64,000 nt of DNA from Nitrospira sp. UBA6493 (lineage in GTDB: Bacteria; Nitrospirota; Nitrospiria; Nitrospirales; Nitrospiraceae): positions 1 to 64,000 of the forward strand of contig DJMJ01000042.1 in assembly GCA_002435325.1 (NCBI GenBank), written 5' to 3'. The notes beneath the pieces are model-generated. The model saw nothing but the letters and a program-made list of their open reading frames with translations. It was not told the DNA's origin and did not search any database. The position numbers were made by a program, and so were the translations under genes. Of the stretch, positions 43,963 through 54,215 are shown in pieces. The stretch's first letter is position 1. Each line of letters opens with the position of its first letter.

Positions 43963-45777
43963 CTACCGTCGATGCGAGCCCAACGCCCGATCAAGATTAT
44001 ATGCGGCGCTAATCAGACCGATGTGTGCAAATGCCTGCGGGAAGTTACCAAGATGCTCTCCTGTTGAAGACAGTTCTTCCGCATACAGCCCCAGATGATT
44101 GGCGTAGCTCAATATCTTCTCGAACATCAGGCGAGCCTCTTCCAACCGGCCGGCTCTCGTCAACGCCTCCACCATCCAAAATGAGCAGAGCGTAAAGGTC
44201 CCTTCCTCGCCGGAGAGGCCATCGGGCGCCGCCTCTTCAGGAAGGTATCGAAACACCAGGGCATCAGATACCAATTGGGACCGAATCTGTTCCAACGTCG
44301 TCTCCATACGCGGGTCCGTCGGGGATAGGAAAAAGACCAGCGGCATGACCAAGGCACTCGCATCCAGGGCGGTCCCGCCATACTCCTGCACAAACGCGCC
44401 GAGTTCACGATTCCACCCCTGATGCATCACATCCCGATAGATCCGGTCCCGCACATCCAGCCACTTCGCCCGATCGGCGGGAAATCCTCGCTTATCCGCC
44501 AGACGAATGCCGCGATCCAACGCGACCCAGCACATGACCTTCGAATAGATGAATTGCCGGGCCCCTCCCCGGACCTCCCATATCCCTTCGTCCGGCTGGT
44601 CCCAATTGTCGCAGACATACTCCAGCAACCGGGACAGAGCGACCCAACTGCCATAACTGATGGGGGAGCCATGCTTGTTATACAGATAGGCCGCGTCCAT
44701 CAACGCGCCATACATATCCAATTGCCGTTGATTGGCCGCACCATTGCCGATACGGACCGGTTTCGATCCACGATACCCGTCCCACCCGGGCAGAATCTCT
44801 TCCGTTTCGATACGACGACCGTCGATGCCATACAGAGCTTGAAGCGAGCCATCCGGATTCAGATCATGACAGCGCGCTTCAAGCCAGTGCATGAACCGGC
44901 CCGCTTCCTTTGAGAAACCGAGCCGCAGCAATGCATAGAGAGTAAAGGCCGCATCCCGTATCCAGGTATAGCGATAATCCCAATTTCTCGCGCCGCCTAT
45001 GGCTTCAGGAAGGCTTGTCGTCGGAGCGGCGACGATCGCCCCGGTCGGCGCATAGGTGAGAAGCTTCAATGTGAGAGCCGAGCGCTGGACCATTTCTCGC
45101 CATCGCCCGACATAGCGGCATTGCGCAAGCCAGTCTCGCCAGAACCGGATGGTGTGACGAAGAGCCGCCTCTCCCGTTTGTGGAGGCGTCAGCAGAGGCC
45201 CATCTTCACCGGCCTCCAGATGCTCAAGAAGAAACGAAACCTGCTGCCCGGCCTCCAGCGTAAACTCGGCTTCTGCTCCCCCCTCAAACGTCGTCAATGC
45301 AACTGGACTCACCAACCCGACGGTCATCGACGGAGATCGAAACACCGCACCTTGGGGATGTTGGGTGACCTGATGCGTTTCCCGGCCGAAGTTGAACGCC
45401 GGACGGCATTCCAACCGGAAGCGAATCCTGCCTCGCACCACCGATAGCATGCGAATAATCTGATGCCGCTTTGGTCGGATCCCCGGTTCGTCAGATTCGA
45501 CCGGCATAAAGTCCGTCAACTCTGCGACGCCATCCTGATGCAGAAAGCGGGTCAACAACACATTCGTTTCCGGCAAATACAGCTGCTGCCGCTTCCCGTC
45601 GTCCAGGGGAGCGATCCGGAATCGTCCGCCGTATTGATCATCCAAAAGCGCCCCGAACAGGCTGGGTGAATCGAAATGCGGGAAACAACACCAATCAATC
45701 GATCCATCCTTCCCTACCAGGGCCACGGTGTGGAGGTCCCCGATTACTCCATAGTCGCCGATAGACTTATGCGCCAT
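43963..45777 (-). CDS. GH15 glucoamylase/trehalase family hydrolase
   Basis: Encodes 604 residues. After an N-terminal beta sandwich (residues 1-210) comes the alpha/alpha barrel with W-I-R-D-A-A-F-T near 270, the general acid region D-E-G-I-W-E-V-R near 397 and the second carboxylate in Y-A-E-E-L near 565. The opening I-G-D-Y-G-V-I-G-D-L-H-T-V-A-L-V and D-G-S-I-D-W-C-C-F-P are typical of bacterial GH15 proteins, some of which are trehalases. It would free glucose from trehalose or malto-oligosaccharides. It starts 12 bases after the maltokinase stop. Confidence 0.88.
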   Translation of the reverse strand: MAHKSIGDYGVIGDLHTVALVGKDGSIDWCCFPHFDSPSLFGALLDDQYGGRFRIAPLDDGKRQQLYLPETNVLLTRFLHQDGVAELTDFMPVESDEPGIRPKRHQIIRMLSVVRGRIRFRLECRPAFNFGRETHQVTQHPQGAVFRSPSMTVGLVSPVALTTFEGGAEAEFTLEAGQQVSFLLEHLEAGEDGPLLTPPQTGEAALRHTIRFWRDWLAQCRYVGRWREMVQRSALTLKLLTYAPTGAIVAAPTTSLPEAIGGARNWDYRYTWIRDAAFTLYALLRLGFSKEAGRFMHWLEARCHDLNPDGSLQALYGIDGRRIETEEILPGWDGYRGSKPVRIGNGAANQRQLDMYGALMDAAYLYNKHGSPISYGSWVALSRLLEYVCDNWDQPDEGIWEVRGGARQFIYSKVMCWVALDRGIRLADKRGFPADRAKWLDVRDRIYRDVMHQGWNRELGAFVQEYGGTALDASALVMPLVFFLSPTDPRMETTLEQIRSQLVSDALVFRYLPEEAAPDGLSGEEGTFTLCSFWMVEALTRAGRLEEARLMFEKILSYANHLGLYAEELSSTGEHLGNFPQAFAHIGLISAAYNLDRALGSHRR

Positions 45778-45789
45778 AGATGTCCAGTC

Positions 45790-47364
45790 TCATCCTTGTT
45801 CTCTCTGGAGCGTTTCCCGGATTCCCTGCAGAGGGATCGACAGCCACTCCGGCCGGTTTCGCATTTCATACCGCAACTCATAGAGGGCCTTGTCGAGTTC
45901 ATAGACCTGAATGACCCGCAGGGACTCGTCCCATGTAGCCGGCATAAAAACCGCATGCCCTGGTTCGGCCACTGCACGGTAGCCGTCGAGGAACGCCAGC
46001 CGCGCCGCTCGCTCCCATTCCTTCATCAAGCCGATGGCTGCCGAAGAACCGGTCGCTCGTTGCTTGAGAGCCGCATGGGCCGCATAGTTGAACGACCGTA
46101 GCATGCCGGCGACGTCCTTGAGGGGACAGACTTTGCCTCGCCGCTCTTCAATCGGCCTGGCCGGTTCTCCTTCAAAGTCGATGACGACAAATCCATCCCG
46201 TGTTTTGAGGACCTGACCGAGGTGAAAATCTCCGTGATGGCGAATCTTCGACGTGCTTCTTCGAGACAAGACCTGGAGGTCTCCGAACCGATCCAGGCAG
46301 GCAGTTTCCAACTCCGTCACCTCGTCGCCCGTCAACCCCAATACAGACTGCCGATCAGGCGGAATCGCCCGTAAATCGTGAAAGACCTCGGTAAGGTGTT
46401 TCATCATTCCGGCCTGCCATTGTTCGACATCGCGCAGGGTGATGGGTTCGGGACAAAACGCGTCCGATTCCTTCCGGGACGCCAAGGCGACATGCAAACC
46501 GCCAGTAATCATGCCGAGCTGTCGAAGCTCACTCAAGAATGGACCTGATCTGTGCTCTACGACCTGGGAGACAGACTCACCCCGCCCCGTGACCCCCGTG
46601 CCGCCCTCGTCCAATAGCGTCCCAAGATGCCCCAGTGTATAGCTCCACCCATCGCCACAATTGGGAACGAATCGTTGGAACACCGCAACTGTGGCCGGCG
46701 CGGTATCGGTCACGCCATCGTCATACGTCATCACGCCCAACAATGCCGGCACGTCAGGACAAGCCGCCTGTGTCGTCAGGAATTCCAGGACCTCGCTGTC
46801 GGGATTGACCCCTGCGTCAAGCTTGCGAATCAATTTCAAGATCACCCGCCGGTCGAAAATCACCGATGTATTGCTCTGCTCCGCAGAGAGGACCTGTATG
46901 TCTTGAACCGGAACCGACAAGACCTCTCGACCTTGAGGCAAAGCCAGGCCTCTCAGGCAGCCCGATTGTCCGGCCAGTTCCTTCCCCTGACCGACAGTAT
47001 CGTAGAGACACAGCCAGGTATTCGCCTCACCGGCCGCATCGCAGACCCAGTCACGGGCGGGAGATTGGGACAATTCAACCAGCGCAGTGCGATCGCCCGG
47101 CCCGTCTTTCTGTCTGATCACCACCGGAACGATATAGCGTTCAGTCTCGCCACCGCGAAACTCCACGCACAAGACTGCCAGCGCCCTCGGGGGTGCTCCT
47201 GAAGCAAGCGGTATCACATCCATCAAACGGACATCGGCCAACGGTTTTCCCTTGCCCCCGAACCAGCGCTGCCCCTGGATGAACTCGATGAGCGGGCGCC
47301 GGCCTTGTCCATCCAGTGCGGCCGCCACCGACTCAACCCATCCTGATGGAACCACGTTCGTCAT
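45790..47364 (-). CDS. Maltokinase-like protein (Pep2/Mak family)
   Basis: About 524 residues. The C-terminal half is an aminoglycoside-phosphotransferase-like kinase with H-G-D-F-H-L-G-Q-V-L (catalytic Asp) near residue 375 and V-I-D-F-E-G-E-P near 395. The N-terminal half carries the maltokinase cap, with G-Q-R-W-F-G-G-K near 30. It phosphorylates maltose to maltose-1-phosphate, the substrate of GlgE encoded just upstream. AAGGACG supports the ATG at 47364; an extension to 47478 would overlap glgE. Confidence 0.85.
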   Translation of the reverse strand: MTNVVPSGWVESVAAALDGQGRRPLIEFIQGQRWFGGKGKPLADVRLMDVIPLASGAPPRALAVLCVEFRGGETERYIVPVVIRQKDGPGDRTALVELSQSPARDWVCDAAGEANTWLCLYDTVGQGKELAGQSGCLRGLALPQGREVLSVPVQDIQVLSAEQSNTSVIFDRRVILKLIRKLDAGVNPDSEVLEFLTTQAACPDVPALLGVMTYDDGVTDTAPATVAVFQRFVPNCGDGWSYTLGHLGTLLDEGGTGVTGRGESVSQVVEHRSGPFLSELRQLGMITGGLHVALASRKESDAFCPEPITLRDVEQWQAGMMKHLTEVFHDLRAIPPDRQSVLGLTGDEVTELETACLDRFGDLQVLSRRSTSKIRHHGDFHLGQVLKTRDGFVVIDFEGEPARPIEERRGKVCPLKDVAGMLRSFNYAAHAALKQRATGSSAAIGLMKEWERAARLAFLDGYRAVAEPGHAVFMPATWDESLRVIQVYELDKALYELRYEMRNRPEWLSIPLQGIRETLQREQG

Positions 47365-47374
47365 CGGGTCGTCC

Positions 47375-49408
47375 TTAAAAGAAGTAATCGAATTCCTGCT
47401 CCCGACGCGTCCAACGCCGCACGGCGTAAATCGCCGCCGGCTCCACCTGCGGATCCAGTCGAACGGCATAGGTGTCACCCTGCACGAGGTCCCGTTGATC
47501 CGTGATCAAGTTGTGCAATTGGTAGATATCGTCCGGCTTGATGCCGAGCGACGCGATTGGAATCGTGAGCCGCGCCTCCTGCATCTGAAACGGATTCAGA
47601 TTGACCGCCACAAGTACGGCATTGCGCCCGTCGTACGTGCGCTTGCCATAAAACACCACATGCTCGTTGTCCGCCTCGTAGAATTCGAGATTCTCCAATT
47701 CATGCAACGCGGGATTTTCCCGCCTGATACGATTGATCGTGGTGATATAGTCGGTCAGGTGCCCGGGCCGGTTCCAGTCCCACACCGTGATCTCGTATTT
47801 TTCCGAGTCGAGGTACTCTTCCTTCCCCGGCAACGCCCGGTTTTCGCAGAGTTCGTAGCCACTGTAGATACCGTATGAAGGCGACAACGTAGCCGCGAGC
47901 ACCAGCCGGAATTTAAACGCGGGCCTTCCTCCGTGCTGTAGAATGTCCGGCAGAATATCCGGCGTATTCGTGAAAAAGTTCGGACGGAAGTACTCCTTCA
48001 TCTCACTGCCCGATAATTCCAGCATGTACTCTGTTAGTTCCTGCTTGAAGTTCCGCCAGGTGAAATAGGTATAGGATTGCGTGAACCCGGCCTTGGCCAG
48101 GGCCCTCATCATCTTCGGCCTCGTGAAGGCCTCGGATAAGAAGATCACGTCCGGATGGATGTCCTGCACCTCCCGGATCAGCCAGCCCCAAAATGCCACC
48201 GGTTTGGTGTGCGGATTGTCCACGCGAAAGATTTTCACACCGTGTTCGACCCAGAAGAGGATCACTCGCTTCATCTCGTTCCACAGGCCGCGCCAATCCT
48301 GACAGTAAAAATCGACGTTGTAGATGTCCTGATATTTCTTGGGCGGATTCTCCGCATACTTGATCGTGCCGTCCGGACGATGGGCGAACCATTCCGGATG
48401 GGTCTTCACGTAGGGATGGTCCGGTGAACAATTGATCGCAAAATCCAGCGCGATCTCCATGCCCTGCGCCCGGGCGGCTTCCTGAAACCGGTCGAAATCT
48501 TCGAGCGTGCCCAGACTGGGCTCGATGGCATCATGACCGCCCAGTTCATTTCCGATGGCGTAAGGACTGCCGGGATCGGTCGGCAAGGGCGTGAGCGAAT
48601 TATTTTTCCCCTTGCGGTTCGTGCGGCCGATCGGATGAATCGGCGTGAGATAGACGACGTCAAACCCCATGGCCTTGATGGCGGGCAGCCGCGCCTCGCA
48701 TTCCTTGAAGGTGGCGCTCCGCTTAGTCGTGGTCCCCTGCGAGCGGGGAAAGAATTCGTACCAGGCCCCATAGCGGGCTAATCCGCGATCCACCACGACT
48801 TCCAATTCATGATCGTAGAGAGTCCAGGCCCGCCGCTCCTGGTGCCGCTCCATGAGCGCCTTCACGTCGGCGTTCAGGGCAACCTCCAATTGCGCCGTCA
48901 CCGGATCGCCGCTACGCCAACGGCTCAGCCATTCGGACAACCTGGCCTGGTCCTCTCCGGAAGCCCGTCCTGCCGTCGCCGCCACCAGCGTTCGCCCTTC
49001 GAGCAGCTCACTCTCGATGCGCTCGCCGGCATCATGCTTCGTGGTGACTTCCATCAGCCAGGACTCGAACAGATTGACAAAGGCCCCGATCGAATAGCGA
49101 TACCGGGCGTTCCGGTTCACGTCGAAGCGCCCCACCCATCGATCGTTGCCTATGGACTCCATCGGCATTTCCTGCCAGAAATCATCCGTGAGCAGCCGAT
49201 ACCGCAACACGCAGGCCAGCACATCATGACCCTCTTTGAAAATATCGGCCGAGACTTCCAGCCGGTCTCCCACTTCGCGCTTGATCGGCCAACGTCCCCC
49301 GTCGAGTTCCGGTTGCACCCGCTCAATCACGATCGACGGCGAGGACGCCGGTTCTGTTGTCGTTCTCGTTTCCACCTCGCGCATACCTCCATTTCGGTCA
49401 CGGTTCAT
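47375..49408 (-). CDS. glgE: GlgE: alpha-1,4-glucan:maltose-1-phosphate maltosyltransferase
   Basis: About 677 residues, normal for GlgE. An N-terminal beta domain leads into a GH13_3 barrel: Y-L-T-P-I-H-P-I-G near 250, the nucleophile in I-F-R-V-D-N-P-H-T-K-P near 400 and the acid Glu in F-L-S-E-A-F-T-R-P near 430. The K-G-K-N-N loop after P-I-G-R-T-N-R is also family-typical. It extends alpha-glucan from maltose-1-phosphate. Start codons GTG 49411, ATG 49408 and ATG 49384 are all possible. Followed 10 bases later by maltokinase. Confidence 0.95.
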   Translation of the reverse strand: MNRDRNGGMREVETRTTTEPASSPSIVIERVQPELDGGRWPIKREVGDRLEVSADIFKEGHDVLACVLRYRLLTDDFWQEMPMESIGNDRWVGRFDVNRNARYRYSIGAFVNLFESWLMEVTTKHDAGERIESELLEGRTLVAATAGRASGEDQARLSEWLSRWRSGDPVTAQLEVALNADVKALMERHQERRAWTLYDHELEVVVDRGLARYGAWYEFFPRSQGTTTKRSATFKECEARLPAIKAMGFDVVYLTPIHPIGRTNRKGKNNSLTPLPTDPGSPYAIGNELGGHDAIEPSLGTLEDFDRFQEAARAQGMEIALDFAINCSPDHPYVKTHPEWFAHRPDGTIKYAENPPKKYQDIYNVDFYCQDWRGLWNEMKRVILFWVEHGVKIFRVDNPHTKPVAFWGWLIREVQDIHPDVIFLSEAFTRPKMMRALAKAGFTQSYTYFTWRNFKQELTEYMLELSGSEMKEYFRPNFFTNTPDILPDILQHGGRPAFKFRLVLAATLSPSYGIYSGYELCENRALPGKEEYLDSEKYEITVWDWNRPGHLTDYITTINRIRRENPALHELENLEFYEADNEHVVFYGKRTYDGRNAVLVAVNLNPFQMQEARLTIPIASLGIKPDDIYQLHNLITDQRDLVQGDTYAVRLDPQVEPAAIYAVRRWTRREQEFDYFF

Positions 49409-49437
49409 CACACGCTTCGAGTCGGATGCGTGGGAGG

Positions 49438-50049
49438 TTATGGCGTCTTTCGAACCGAGGCCGTTCCCTCGGCCACCGCCTCTTTCGTAGCCTGAGCGGC
49501 ATCCTTGATTCTGGCCGCCGTCCGCTTGACCGCTCGGCGCGTATCCTCACGCACCTGATTCCAGGATTCCTGTGTCTCATCCACAATGTCGTCCAGTTCC
49601 TGTCTGGCCGTCTTTATTCCACGCGTCACTCGCCTGCGCACAGAGGAACCAGGCTCCGGCGTCGTCAACAGCGCCACCGCGGCGCCGGCCAATACCCCAA
49701 GTCCCAATCCCGCCAAGATCATCCCGCTCCCGATGGAGCCAGCCTCTGCCTCGCGCACGCATCGTTCCTCCGTCTGATTCCGTTCCACCGCGCCCTGTCG
49801 TTCGCCAGAAGGTGGAGCTCCTAGATTGCTATTCTGACTTCGGGGAATGCGATGCTCTGCATGCCTCTTGGCCGTGACCAGACTTCCGAGGGCGACACCG
49901 GCAACGGCCGCCCCGGCCAAAGCGGGAATGTTCCACGACACCAACCACCGCCAGAGCAATGAATTCTTCTGCCTGCCATTGGAAGGCCGTACATGCGCTT
50001 CCCCACCCAGCCACGGCATCTCCTCCCGATCGTCGATACGGCTCATCAT
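49438..50049 (-). CDS. YtxH-domain membrane-anchored protein
   Basis: Encodes 203 residues. Two hydrophobic spans (I-P-A-L-A-G-A-A-V-A-G-V-A-L-G-S near 42 and M-I-L-A-G-L-G-L-G-V-L-A-G near 111) are followed by the YtxH motif L-L-T-T-P-E-P-G-S-S-V-R-R-R and a long basic helix. YtxH proteins are stress-linked and of unknown function. The start at 50049 overlaps the treY stop by ATGA; the frame runs open to 50463 only as a shadow of treY. It sits between treY and glgE. Confidence 0.75.
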   Translation of the reverse strand: MMSRIDDREEMPWLGGEAHVRPSNGRQKNSLLWRWLVSWNIPALAGAAVAGVALGSLVTAKRHAEHRIPRSQNSNLGAPPSGERQGAVERNQTEERCVREAEAGSIGSGMILAGLGLGVLAGAAVALLTTPEPGSSVRRRVTRGIKTARQELDDIVDETQESWNQVREDTRRAVKRTAARIKDAAQATKEAVAEGTASVRKTP

Positions 50050-52955
50050 CCATCCACCCTTTCCATCCATGCGCCAGGACCGTGTGCGAACAATTTTCCC
50101 ATGGGCAAAACCTGACAGCCGTCCCGCGAGACGGTGCGCACCGTCTCGCCGGTGAAGATATTGCGAAACGGCGCCGAGGCATGCTCGGTTTGCAGAATCA
50201 GCCTCGTCTCTCCCCACATCGCCTCTCCAAGAGACGAGACCTGAGCGTCCGGCAACACGCCGGTAAGCAACCGGGGGACCGCCACCACCAGGTCCTCGTC
50301 TCCCTGCCTCCGTGCGAACGCAAACACATGCTCGGCCCTCTCCCCTTCCACCTTCAACGGAACGTACTCCCCCTGTTGAAACAACTGGCGATGCGCACGC
50401 CGATATCGGAGGGCTTCTGCAGTGAAAAAGAGCTTGATCCGTCCATCGGCTCGATGCGCCCACAAGTCCTGAAGCAAGGCAGCACGGTTCGGCATCTCTG
50501 ATACGAGGGTATCTAATTCCATCAATAATCCGGCCCGTGCCGAAAAATCGACCGGACGCCGGTTATCCGGATCTACCAGGCTGAAATCCCACAATTCTGT
50601 ACCTTGGTAGCAATCAGGCACGCCGGGCGCGGCGGCTTTAACCAGCACTTGAGACAAGGAATTGTAGAGCCCGTACGGGGAAAGCCATCGTTGAAACGGG
50701 AGAAAGTCGTTGAGAAACGTGTTCAAGGACGAACGATCCAACACTCTGGCGATAAACTGGATCATCGCATTTTCGTATTCGGCATCCGGACTAATCCAAC
50801 TGGTATATTCCTTAGCCTCTTTGACGGCTTTAATCATGTACTGCTGAATTCGAACGACAAACCCGGCATGCTGATCCTCGGTCATCGTTTCCAGCGGCCA
50901 CACCCCGATCAAAGTCTGATACAAAAGATATTCTTCGTTGCGTCCCGGCACCAATTCGCCCCCGACTTTCGGCTTGAGCCTCCGGTTCAATTTCTGCCAG
51001 CGCGCCACACGCTCTTTCCATTGTTTCGGAATCTCCGACAGCACATTGAGCCGGGCCCGGACGTCTTCGCTTCGCTTGGTATCGTGCGTCGACGTAGCCG
51101 ACAGCGCGGCCGGCCGATGCGCCTGCCGTGCTTTCCATTGCTGATGCACCAGCGACGGGGCAATGCCGAATTGATGAGGATCGCATCCGACTTCGTTCAA
51201 CGATATGAACCGGTGATAGCGGTAGAATGCCGTGTCTTCGATGCCTTTCGCCGTGACCGGACTGGTCATCTGCTGGAACTTCGTCACAAATTTCAGCCGC
51301 GCCTCGCGATGCGGCTCGGCCTGGTCTGACGGCTTCAATAGTAGATCCCGAACAAAGTCAAACACCAGGCCGCTCACCGCATGATTCCGCCGTTTCGCCT
51401 GTGTCACCGCCTGCCAGACAAACATTCTGTCGCGATCGAGGATGCCGTCCGGATCCCCTGTCATATAGGTGCGGTACACGGGAAAACAGGCGATGATCTC
51501 CTGAATCGCGTGAGTCAAACTGTTCAGCGTGAAATCCCGCGACCGGCGATCCTGCTCGGACAGCCGGTTCAATTGATGCCCGAGCACGCTGAGTTCGCTG
51601 GCCATCGACGCCTGCATGATCAACTGCTTGCAGCGATAGGTGAGCGATTCAAACGGTTCGGTTTTCCCGCTCAGCCGCGCGTAGATGGTATTAAACGCTC
51701 GCTCGTTGGCCCGATCCACAAACAGGGCATTCAGCCAGCCGAGGAAATCGTAGCCCGTCGTGCCGTAGACCGGCCAGCTCTCCGGAAGCTGTTCATTGAA
51801 GCCAAGAATCTTTTCCACCAGCACGTACAACGGCCGGTCCCTGGCCTCTGGGGCGACCGGCAATTCCTCCCTCGCCCACCGCTGCAATTTGTTCAAATAA
51901 TCGGCGGGGTCATAGAGCCCGTCCACGTGATCGATGCGAAGCCCCGTCACGGCGCCCTCTTTGACCAATTGCAACACGAGCTTATGCGTCTCATCGAAGA
52001 CTGCCGGATTCTCCATGCGAATCGCGGCCAACTCATTGATATCAAAAAACCGCCGATAGTTGATTTCTTCCGCCGCCACCCGCCAATAGGCCAGCCGGTA
52101 CGCTTGGTCGTTCAAAATCTGATCCAGGAGATCGAAGCTTCGAGGATCTCCCTTCGTCCCGTTGATCAAGCGGATATTTTCATCGAGAAACTCCCTGATG
52201 ATCGCGCTCCCTTCGACCAGCGCGGCCAGGCGGCGTTTGATAATTTCCTTTTCCCGGTATCGTTCGGTGACGGCGGCCGGCTGGCAATCCTGCCTCGACG
52301 GCAAATGCCGCAACGCGGTAATGATGCTCTCCAGTTCCATAATCTGCGGGCTGTCCGCTCCAGCTTCTTGAATCAAGGCCGGCAGCCGATGGGCAAGAAT
52401 GAGCGACATCGGCTTCGGGGCAACCGGTAAACGATGGTCATAATACCGGATGAGAAAACGCCCCTCTTGATAGATCAATTGCAGTTCCTGATTTTCCAAT
52501 ACGACGCCGTATTGATCTCCCAGAATCGGCAAAAGGACCTTTTCCCGCAACTCCATCTTCAGCGGATTCCAGTCGATGTCGAAAAACGATGCGTAGGGGG
52601 AACTGGGGCCGTTTTCAAGCACATCCTGCCACCAGCCATTTAGCTGCAGCGTGATGCCCATGTGATTCGGCACGACATCCAGAAGCTGCCCCATCCCATA
52701 CTGGTGCAATACGCCGATCATCGCGCGATAGTCCTCCTCGGTCCCGACCTCTTGATTCAATGTGGTGGGATCGACGATGTCATACCCGTGCATGCTGCCA
52801 GGAACCGCAGTGAAATACGGGGAACAATACAAATCCGTAATGCCAAGCTGGTGCAAATACGGCACAACCTTGGCGACATCGTGAAACGTGCAAGTCCGGT
52901 TCAGTTGAACCCGATAGGTTGATACGGGAATCCTGGGATGAGTCGTCTGATGCAT
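50046..52955 (-). CDS. treY: Maltooligosyltrehalose synthase
   Basis: About 969 residues, within the long TreY range. Family marks: S-T-Y-R-V-Q-L-N near residue 12, D-V-V-P-N-H-M-G near 90, G-L-R-I-D-H-V-D-G-L-Y-D-P near 335 and S-T-H-D-T-K-R near 632. TreY turns the reducing end of malto-oligosaccharides into a trehalose unit; TreZ, which would release it, is not in this window. Start at 52955 has AGGGGC upstream and lies seven bases after glgC. Confidence 0.93.
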   Translation of the reverse strand: MHQTTHPRIPVSTYRVQLNRTCTFHDVAKVVPYLHQLGITDLYCSPYFTAVPGSMHGYDIVDPTTLNQEVGTEEDYRAMIGVLHQYGMGQLLDVVPNHMGITLQLNGWWQDVLENGPSSPYASFFDIDWNPLKMELREKVLLPILGDQYGVVLENQELQLIYQEGRFLIRYYDHRLPVAPKPMSLILAHRLPALIQEAGADSPQIMELESIITALRHLPSRQDCQPAAVTERYREKEIIKRRLAALVEGSAIIREFLDENIRLINGTKGDPRSFDLLDQILNDQAYRLAYWRVAAEEINYRRFFDINELAAIRMENPAVFDETHKLVLQLVKEGAVTGLRIDHVDGLYDPADYLNKLQRWAREELPVAPEARDRPLYVLVEKILGFNEQLPESWPVYGTTGYDFLGWLNALFVDRANERAFNTIYARLSGKTEPFESLTYRCKQLIMQASMASELSVLGHQLNRLSEQDRRSRDFTLNSLTHAIQEIIACFPVYRTYMTGDPDGILDRDRMFVWQAVTQAKRRNHAVSGLVFDFVRDLLLKPSDQAEPHREARLKFVTKFQQMTSPVTAKGIEDTAFYRYHRFISLNEVGCDPHQFGIAPSLVHQQWKARQAHRPAALSATSTHDTKRSEDVRARLNVLSEIPKQWKERVARWQKLNRRLKPKVGGELVPGRNEEYLLYQTLIGVWPLETMTEDQHAGFVVRIQQYMIKAVKEAKEYTSWISPDAEYENAMIQFIARVLDRSSLNTFLNDFLPFQRWLSPYGLYNSLSQVLVKAAAPGVPDCYQGTELWDFSLVDPDNRRPVDFSARAGLLMELDTLVSEMPNRAALLQDLWAHRADGRIKLFFTAEALRYRRAHRQLFQQGEYVPLKVEGERAEHVFAFARRQGDEDLVVAVPRLLTGVLPDAQVSSLGEAMWGETRLILQTEHASAPFRNIFTGETVRTVSRDGCQVLPMGKLFAHGPGAWMERVDG

Positions 52956-52962
52956 GATGCCC

Positions 52963-54207
52963 CTATGAAGAGACCCGCGTATTGGAGACACCTTTGCCGA
53001 CAGACTGGCCTCGCGGAAGAATGACCAACCCTGATTTTGTCACTTTGTATAGTTTCCGGTCCGCATCGGGCACGATCCCGATCTCCGCCGCTTCTGGAAT
53101 GATATTAAAACGATCGGCGATCACCCGGCGGAGTCGCGCCTTGGATCCGATTCTTGCCCCATCGAGAATGATGCACTCATCGATCTCGGCACCGTGTTCG
53201 ATGTGAACATTGCGACCGATCACTGACCGCCGAATTTTTGCGTCGGTAATCAGGCTCCCTTGCCCTACCATGGAGTCTTCGATCGTCGCGCGCGCAAAGC
53301 TGGCCGTCGGACCATCGAACGTGTCCGAGAGGATCGGCCATTCATCGTTTCGTAGATCCAGAAGCGGCGCGGGGCCCAGCATATCCATATGCGCCTGCCA
53401 ATAGGCCTCCAAGGTGCCCACATCACGCCAATAGCCCGGCTCCTCGTACGGCTTGATGCCCGGAACGATATTATCGCGAAAATTGTACGCCACGACGCGA
53501 TGGTGTTTGATCAAGTTCGGGATAATATCCCGGCCGAAATCATGCGATCCCGGAGTGGCCGCATCTTCCTCCAAGACCTTGATCAACAGATCGGCGTCAA
53601 AAATATAATTTCCCATCGAGGAATAGGCGTGATCGGGGTCCTGAATCATCGGCTTCGGCTTTTTGGGTTTTTCTTCAAATCCGGTCACCCGGCCATCACG
53701 ATCCGTGTCAATGATTCCAAATCCCGCGGCCGCATGCAGCGGCACCGGCAAGGCCGCCACGGAAACCTCGGCGTTGTTCTGACGGTGAAATTGGATCATC
53801 TGATTGATATCCATGCGGTAGATATGATCCGCCCCGAAAACCGCGACCAAATCCGGCGCAAAATCACGGATGAGATTGAGATTATGGTAAACCGCGTCGG
53901 CCGTCCCCTCGTACCACCCGCCCCTTGCCTTCATTTGGGGCGGCACCACCGTGATGAAATGCTGCTTGATCCGTCCGCCGATCCGCCACGCACGCCGCAA
54001 ATGTTCGATCAGGGATTGCGATCGATATTGCACGAGCACGTACATCGCCATGATCCCGGAATTCAGAAAATTGCTCAGGACGAAGTCCGTGATTCGATAT
54101 TTCCCGCCGAACGGCACGGCCGGTTTGCTCCGTTGCTCGGTCAGCGGCATGAGGCGCTCGCCTTTCCCTCCGGCCATGATGATGGCCAACACCCGATTTC
54201 CCTTCAT
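52963..54207 (-). CDS. glgC: Glucose-1-phosphate adenylyltransferase
   Basis: About 414 residues. The nucleotidyltransferase loop A-G-G-K-G-E-R-L-M-P-L-T near residue 11, the K-P-A-V-P-F-G-G-K-Y-R-I-T-D-F motif, Y-W-R-D-V-G-T near 270 and a C-terminal left-handed beta helix all match GlgC. It makes ADP-glucose, a donor for TreT or glycogen synthase. ATG at 54207 follows GTGAGGACAGG; a GTG at 54219 is the alternative. Tight spacing places it in one unit with the dismutase gene upstream. Confidence 0.94.
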   Translation of the reverse strand: MKGNRVLAIIMAGGKGERLMPLTEQRSKPAVPFGGKYRITDFVLSNFLNSGIMAMYVLVQYRSQSLIEHLRRAWRIGGRIKQHFITVVPPQMKARGGWYEGTADAVYHNLNLIRDFAPDLVAVFGADHIYRMDINQMIQFHRQNNAEVSVAALPVPLHAAAGFGIIDTDRDGRVTGFEEKPKKPKPMIQDPDHAYSSMGNYIFDADLLIKVLEEDAATPGSHDFGRDIIPNLIKHHRVVAYNFRDNIVPGIKPYEEPGYWRDVGTLEAYWQAHMDMLGPAPLLDLRNDEWPILSDTFDGPTASFARATIEDSMVGQGSLITDAKIRRSVIGRNVHIEHGAEIDECIILDGARIGSKARLRRVIADRFNIIPEAAEIGIVPDADRKLYKVTKSGLVILPRGQSVGKGVSNTRVSS

Positions 54208-54215
54208 ACCTGTCC

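Noticed and set aside
50050..50463. N-terminal extension of the YtxH gene
   Set aside because: Overlaps the conserved end of treY in another frame; the ATGA start at 50049 has the YtxH protein's natural N-terminus.
51381..52430. 349-codon plus-strand open frame opposite treY
   Set aside because: Shadow of treY, which carries clear GH13 motifs; product rich in Arg, His, Gln and Pro with no pattern.
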